NCBI GenBank assembly: GCA_051745065.1 | Contig: JBNJDQ010000042.1 | Location: 1 to 16,899 of the forward strand | DNA length: 16,899 nucleotides | Direction of reading: 5' to 3' | Origin: Chitinivibrio sp051745065 | Lineage (GTDB): Bacteria > Fibrobacterota > Chitinivibrionia > Chitinivibrionales > Chitinivibrionaceae | Shown here: in pieces, positions 13,142 to 16,899 of the stretch | How positions within the stretch are numbered: position 1 is the first letter of the stretch | Layout: the number at the start of each line of letters is the position of its first letter | Notes under the pieces: generated by a model | The model's input: only the letters and a program-made list of their open reading frames with translations | The model's database searches: none | What the model was told of the DNA's origin: nothing | Made by a program: the position numbers and the translations under genes

Positions 13142-14474
13142 AAAGGCTTTTCCACCGGCATTCCACAGCTTGTTCGGTTCCTCTGAGACGGGCCTTTCGG
13201 GAGAACGCTGCCCCCGGAAGCCACAGGGGAGTGTTCGAGCTGTCTGTAACAATACAGTGGTTTTCCCGTTCAAAGGCGGAAAGCCCGGCCTTTTTCAGAA
13301 GCTGTATTGCAAAAACCGGTTTTTCTGAACCAAAGGGGCACAGTGTATCATCGGGCTGAATCCGCCGCAGGGTGAGGGGAAAGAGCTCCTTTGGAATGTA
13401 CACGCGGGTGTTGGTGCGGTCGAACCGGGGAGAGGTCGTGAGAGGTGCTGTTTCTATGGATGAGAAGACATTGGGCGAGACGGATCCCGTGCTGTGCAGA
13501 AGCATGGAATCCCGCTGCTTCTGCGGCAGTTCTCCCCGGCAGATGAAAACGGTCTGTGAAAGAACCCGGCAGGCAAAAGGGCCCGGAAGGAGGATCCTGG
13601 CACCGCTGGTGCGTCTGCACAGATCGATGATGGTCTGGATCTGTTCCCGCCCGGCGGGACAGTGAATATCCGTAAAAAACATATTCAGACAGGATGCCGG
13701 GGCTTTCTGCGCCAGGAGTGCGGCCTTATCCAGCAGATACAGATCTGTGCCGGCAGAGCGGATGGCCTGTTCCTGAAAAAATCTTCCCTCCTCCTCCTGT
13801 TCAGCACGAAGGGGCTGAAGATCGAAGGTAAAATCCGCCAAATGCTGAGATGCACGGGGATTGACTTCTTCCAGAAGGGGTATAATCCTGTTGCGGATCA
13901 GGTTACGGCGAAAATGATTTTCCCTGTTCGAGCTGTCTTCCTGCCAGGGGATGGCATTCTTTTCAAGCCACCGAACAATTTCTGTGCGGGAAACCCGTAA
14001 TAGCGGTCGTATTACGGGATAGCGCAGTGGCGCCATCCCCGCTGCTCCGCGGATGCCCGTGCCCCGGGCAAGGCGAAAGAGGAGGGTTTCCGCCTGATCA
14101 TCGCGGGTGTGTCCCAGAACAATACGGCTGTCCGTGGTTTCGGCGATCTGCTGAAAAAGGGCGTAGCGGATCTTTCGGGCCTGCTCCTCTATGCCGGCGG
14201 CAGCGGGGGAGACAGATGTGACCGATTCCACACGAAGAGGAATATTGAGTGCGCGGCACATGGCGCGGACATGGTCCTCGTCCCGGCGGGATTCACTCTC
14301 ACGGAGATTGTAATTGACATGCACTGCGCGCAGAAACAGAGAAAATTCATCCCGAAGCGTGGCCAAACCATGAATCATCGCTGTGGAATCGGCACCGCCA
14401 CTGACGGCCGCACAGAGATTCATGCCTCTGCAGGAGTGCTCTTCTAAAAAGGACCGAAGGGTTTTCTCTATCAT
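13107..14474 (-). CDS. tilS: tRNA(Ile)-lysidine synthetase
   Basis: A 455-residue cytoplasmic enzyme that attaches lysine to C34 of tRNA-Ile(CAU), switching its reading from AUG to AUA. It has the N-type ATP pyrophosphatase loop SGGADST (25-31), the LGHTRDDQAETLLFRLARGTG motif, RPLLRVSRTEI, WQEDSSNRENHFRRNLIRN, and a C-terminal TilS domain (about 350-455) with LTLRRIQPDDTLCPFG. Length is normal for the long, E. coli-like form. The ATG at 14472-14474 has only a weak ribosome-binding site. It lies 21 bp downstream of a CAU-anticodon tRNA on the same strand and is probably on the same transcript. Its 3' end overlaps dgkA by 35 bp. Confidence 0.93.
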   Translation of the reverse strand: MIEKTLRSFLEEHSCRGMNLCAAVSGGADSTAMIHGLATLRDEFSLFLRAVHVNYNLRESESRRDEDHVRAMCRALNIPLRVESVTSVSPAAAGIEEQARKIRYALFQQIAETTDSRIVLGHTRDDQAETLLFRLARGTGIRGAAGMAPLRYPVIRPLLRVSRTEIVRWLEKNAIPWQEDSSNRENHFRRNLIRNRIIPLLEEVNPRASQHLADFTFDLQPLRAEQEEEGRFFQEQAIRSAGTDLYLLDKAALLAQKAPASCLNMFFTDIHCPAGREQIQTIIDLCRRTSGARILLPGPFACRVLSQTVFICRGELPQKQRDSMLLHSTGSVSPNVFSSIETAPLTTSPRFDRTNTRVYIPKELFPLTLRRIQPDDTLCPFGSEKPVFAIQLLKKAGLSAFERENHCIVTDSSNTPLWLPGAAFSRKARLRGTEQAVECRWKSLFRRVGKDRAER

Positions 14475-14495
14475 GGTGATTGTCCGGAAGGGAGA

Positions 14496-14572
14496 TGGTA
14501 GCAGCTCAGGGATTCGAACCCCGGACTCATGGATTATGATTCCATTGCTCTAACCGACTGAGCTAAGCTGCC
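14496..14572 (-). tRNA. tRNA with CAU anticodon (Met elongator or Ile2)
   Basis: A 77-nt cloverleaf on the minus strand: acceptor GGCAGCU pairs with AGCUGCU (G1-U72 wobble), D-arm GCUC..GAGC, anticodon stem AUGGA/UCCAU around loop AUCAUAA (anticodon CAU), variable loop GAGUC, T-stem CGGGG/CCCUG with UUCGAAU, then A73 and an encoded CCA. The D-loop and the absence of initiator features exclude tRNA-fMet. Sequence alone does not settle elongator Met versus lysidine-modified Ile2. The A4-U69 and G5-C68 pairs are not the C4-G69 and C5-G68 pairs used by E. coli TilS, which leans towards Met. Its neighbour tilS points the other way. Confidence 0.92.
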
Positions 14573-14587
14573 ACACATAACGCCCCA

Positions 14588-14616
14588 AATATATTAGTTT
14601 TTTTCGGGAATGTCAA
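14588..14616 (-). promoter_or_regulatory. Consensus promoter of the tRNA-tilS unit
   Basis: On the minus strand TTGACA (14611-14616), a 17-nt spacer and TATATT (14588-14593), about 16 bp before the tRNA 5' end. The -35 and the spacing are ideal, as expected for a stable-RNA gene. No terminator lies between the tRNA and tilS, so tilS probably shares this promoter. Confidence 0.75.
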
Positions 14617-14684
14617 TATTTTAATTTTCGCAGTCAACGATTTATTTATATTGGAGTGTACTTCTATCGGGAAAGGCTGTAATT

Positions 14685-15632
14685 ATGATCAGGACAGGGC
14701 TGCTTCTTTTTTGTATTGCCGGTATAATTTCTGCAGCATCGCAGAAGGATCTTACTCAGCGCAGGCAGCGATATTATTTTGCAAAACAGGATACGGTAAA
14801 CCTTGACACCCTGGTCAATGACAGCGTGATTGCAGAAAAACAAAGATACACTATTGACGAGCCCATGTACACACCCTTTGTGGAGCTCTTTGTTCTGGAG
14901 GAGCTGCGAAACCTTCGCAAAAAACAGCAGGATCTGAAGGTTGAGGTTGCTCAGGAGGTGGCCAAGGCAAAGATTTCCGCCACGGATCGGTCAGTTCAGT
15001 ACATCACGGATACGGTGAATAATATCTTCTTTATCATCACAGCAGCCGGTTCTCTTCTGGTTATCGTGGGGTGGCGTTCCCTGAGTGATATCAAGGAGAA
15101 GGTTGAAAATATCGTGGAAAACAAGGTATCCAAAATCACCGATGAATATCAGGAACGGCTTAATACGCTGGAGATGAAAGCGCAGAAGCGTGCTGACCAG
15201 ATCATCGATGCGCAGGAGGAGATTTCCCGGACCAATACCATTCACTCTCTGTGGATGCGCGCAAATCTTGATACCAATCCGCAGAATAAGATCAATATTT
15301 TTGATAAAATTCTTGAGCTTAACCCCAACGATATAGAGGCCATCACCCATAAGGCTGATGCTGTACTTGAGCTGGGCGAGAGTGAATGGGCCCTGAATCT
15401 GAGTAACAGTGCCATCAAATTTGACAGCTCCTACGGCTATGCGTACTGGCAGCGTGCCTGTGCCTATGCCGAGGTCGGTGACAAGGAGAATGCCCTTGCC
15501 GATATTATGACTGCCCTGGATAAATCACCGGATCTCAAATCGGAGCTTCTCAACGAGCCGTCCTTTAATGCCCTGCGCGATGAGCCTGAATTTCAGGATA
15601 TTACCCGGGATACGGACGATAATCGCTCCTGA
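14685..15632 (+). CDS. Membrane-anchored coiled-coil and TPR protein, unknown function
   Basis: A 315-residue protein not recognised as a named family. An N-terminal hydrophobic stretch (about 4-18, ending IISAAS) looks like a cleavable signal. A hydrophilic segment with a short heptad-like helix (66-96) follows. A membrane helix lies at about 113-130 (NIFFIITAAGSLLVIVGW). Past the membrane there is a charged coiled coil (132-185) and about three TPR-like helix pairs (186-300), including LELNPNDIEAITHKADAVLELGE and YGYAYWQRACAYAEVGDKENALADI. This order puts the N-terminal segment in the periplasm and the TPRs in the cytoplasm. The ATG at 14685 has a modest AAAGG upstream. It precedes another single-pass envelope-to-cytoplasm protein on the same strand. 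Confidence 0.7.
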   Translation: MIRTGLLLFCIAGIISAASQKDLTQRRQRYYFAKQDTVNLDTLVNDSVIAEKQRYTIDEPMYTPFVELFVLEELRNLRKKQQDLKVEVAQEVAKAKISATDRSVQYITDTVNNIFFIITAAGSLLVIVGWRSLSDIKEKVENIVENKVSKITDEYQERLNTLEMKAQKRADQIIDAQEEISRTNTIHSLWMRANLDTNPQNKINIFDKILELNPNDIEAITHKADAVLELGESEWALNLSNSAIKFDSSYGYAYWQRACAYAEVGDKENALADIMTALDKSPDLKSELLNEPSFNALRDEPEFQDITRDTDDNRS

Positions 15633-15636
15633 TTAA

Positions 15637-15664
15637 TTCATTCCTATAGCCCCTGTAATATAAT
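15637..15664 (+). promoter_or_regulatory. Possible promoter of the SH3-PATAN gene
   Basis: A perfect TATAAT at 15659-15664 has a weak TTCATT 16 nt upstream (15637-15642), about 50 bp before the start codon. ATAATCC (15660-15666) and GGATTAT (15693-15699) are inverted repeats that could form a hairpin in the leader. The weak -35 makes the call tentative. Confidence 0.4.
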
Positions 15665-15713
15665 CCTAATGATCCCTGCCTATATTGGGGTCGGATTATT
15701 GAAAGGTGGTTAT

Positions 15714-16899
15714 ATGAATTCCAAACTGGTGCATGCGGCTTTTCTCTTCTTCACTCTGATACATGTTCTCCATGCCGCGGATTCGGCACAGGTGCAGTTT
15801 TACGGAAAGCTTGTGCGCCGCCCCGACAGCAGTGCGAAACTGGTGACGGTGCTCAACGATAAATGCCCGCTGAAAGTGTTGTCCGCCCGGGGGCGATGGT
15901 TGGAAGTTCAGTCAGGAGGGTATCGCGGATGGATTCTGCGCAGTCAGACAACCTTCCGCAGTCCTGCTGATACCGCATCGACTTCATATTCTGAGACTGG
16001 TGCATCTCTTTCTTTTCCCGTGGAATATGCCGTCATTGGTGGAGGGGCGGTTCTGATTGCCCTGATCGTCAGCCTTCTGAGTATTCGCTTCAGCCGTCGT
16101 CGGCGTTCCTTGACGTCCGATGTTACCGGCGGGACACGGGCTGTGGATAAACAGGATTCTTCTTCGCGCAAAGTTCTGATATTCAGCAGGAAAGATAAAA
16201 GCATCAAAAGCTCCGTCTCCAATATTCATAAACGTCTGAGCACATCCTTTCGGGAAATGGGGTTTTGTGTCATGTTTACTCAAAGAATCCGTGCGTTTTC
16301 CCTGAGTGTGTCCTACAGGCCGGAATTGATTGTTGTGGACTGTGATTTGGAAAATAAGGCTGTTACATCCATTGAGCGCCTGGTCAGCAAAGGACTGCTC
16401 AAAAAATCCGCCACCTTTCTCTTTTACAATGTTCCCGATCCCGCAGCGGTTGATCCGGGACGACAGCTGGAATCGGTTTTCTTTCTGGGGCGCGAATTCA
16501 GCGAAAGGGATATTCTTAAGATTGCTTCGCAGCGGCTCTCCCTGAGCAGCGGCAGGGGACATCTTTTGCAGGGGCGGATTACCGGCGAAGGTATCTTCGA
16601 GATTGTTCAGTTGATTCATAGCGGAAAGAAAACCGGTGTTCTGAAGATTACTGATACTGCCAAACGGGTAGTTGGTTTGTTGCATTTCCGCAAAGGTTTG
16701 ATTCTTCTGGCAAAAACAGCGCGTACGGCAGCACGCGAAGCGGCGCTGGAGATCCTTTCCCTTAAAGAAGGGTTCTTTTCGTTCAGGGAAAAGGTTGTTG
16801 AAGAGAAGAACTGTAATATTGATCCTCAGGCAATCATCATGGAAGCCGCCCGTATTGAAGATGAAATATTTGATTTTCGCACGGTTGATGTAAAAAAAA
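15714..16899 (+). CDS. SH3-like/TM/receiver-like/DUF4388 (PATAN) signalling protein, 3' end off window
   Basis: An open frame from the ATG at 15714 (AAGGTGG at 15703-15709) continues without a stop through 395 codons to the window end. Predicted layout: signal peptide (1-21); a bacterial SH3-like domain (about 26-80) with VLNDKCPLKVLSARGRWLEVQ and YRGWILRS; a membrane helix (104-125) followed by FSRRRR, so the rest is cytoplasmic; a receiver-like alpha/beta domain (about 152-275) with RPELIVVDCD, where D209 sits at the usual phospho-acceptor position; and a DUF4388/PATAN-type domain (about 284-360) with LLQGRITGEGIFEIVQLIHSGKKTGVL and LHFRKGLILLAKT. The SH3-like part may bind cell wall. The PATAN part is typical of two-component and gliding-related regulators. 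The N-terminal assignments are solid. Receiver identity and function are inference. Confidence 0.75.
   Translation, partial: MNSKLVHAAFLFFTLIHVLHAADSAQVQFYGKLVRRPDSSAKLVTVLNDKCPLKVLSARGRWLEVQSGGYRGWILRSQTTFRSPADTASTSYSETGASLSFPVEYAVIGGGAVLIALIVSLLSIRFSRRRRSLTSDVTGGTRAVDKQDSSSRKVLIFSRKDKSIKSSVSNIHKRLSTSFREMGFCVMFTQRIRAFSLSVSYRPELIVVDCDLENKAVTSIERLVSKGLLKKSATFLFYNVPDPAAVDPGRQLESVFFLGREFSERDILKIASQRLSLSSGRGHLLQGRITGEGIFEIVQLIHSGKKTGVLKITDTAKRVVGLLHFRKGLILLAKTARTAAREAALEILSLKEGFFSFREKVVEEKNCNIDPQAIIMEAARIEDEIFDFRTVDVKK

Noticed and set aside
15984..16685. A 233-residue minus-strand frame opposite the right-end gene
   Set aside because: The plus strand encodes a continuous multi-domain protein with a ribosome-binding site. 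The opposite frame has no domain pattern.

Overview
The window looks like chromosome from a diderm (LPS-bearing) bacterium outside the Proteobacteria. It has LptE and a Lol-type lipoprotein exporter, so it builds an outer membrane. It also carries an mcsA/mcsB pair, best known from Gram-positives, and a DUF4954 protein, a family I associate with Fibrobacterota, Bacteroidota and Spirochaetota. A Fibrobacterota (Chitinivibrionia-like) source is my best guess, made from gene content alone.

Layout. Bases 1-819 hold no gene I can support. They carry small palindromes, an array of twelve 21-bp tandem repeats (450-701), and an imperfect direct repeat on either side of that array. Bases 820-3148 are a compact minus-strand arsenic operon with a near-consensus promoter: an ArsR-ArsC fusion, an ACR3 arsenite exporter, and a second, free-standing arsenate reductase, each overlapping the next by 8 bp. 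A perfect terminator hairpin (3168-3198) separates it from the remains of an outer-membrane beta-barrel gene.

Bases 3780-8552 are one tightly packed plus-strand operon: a LolC/E-type permease, LolD ATPase, McsA, an McsB-like protein, LptE and DapF. It mixes envelope biogenesis (lipoprotein release, LPS assembly, meso-diaminopimelate for peptidoglycan) with a protein-arginine-phosphorylation module. The McsB-like protein is the most striking item. Its fold motifs are intact, but the residues that do catalysis in McsB are replaced, including a gapless Arg-to-Glu and Glu-to-Arg swap, while the C-terminal phospho-arginine-reading motif is kept. It looks like a pseudokinase or phospho-arginine reader.

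A DUF4954 left-handed beta-helix protein follows with its own promoter, then a lipoprotein ending in a lamin-tail-like domain, then mnmD (tRNA wobble methyltransferase) overlapping dgkA. Convergent to these on the minus strand are a tRNA with a CAU anticodon and tilS, 21 bp apart and probably transcribed together from a consensus promoter. The right end holds a membrane-anchored coiled-coil/TPR protein. It also holds a gene running off the window whose product is predicted as secreted SH3-like domain, membrane helix, receiver-like domain and DUF4388/PATAN domain, which suggests envelope-to-cytoplasm signalling.
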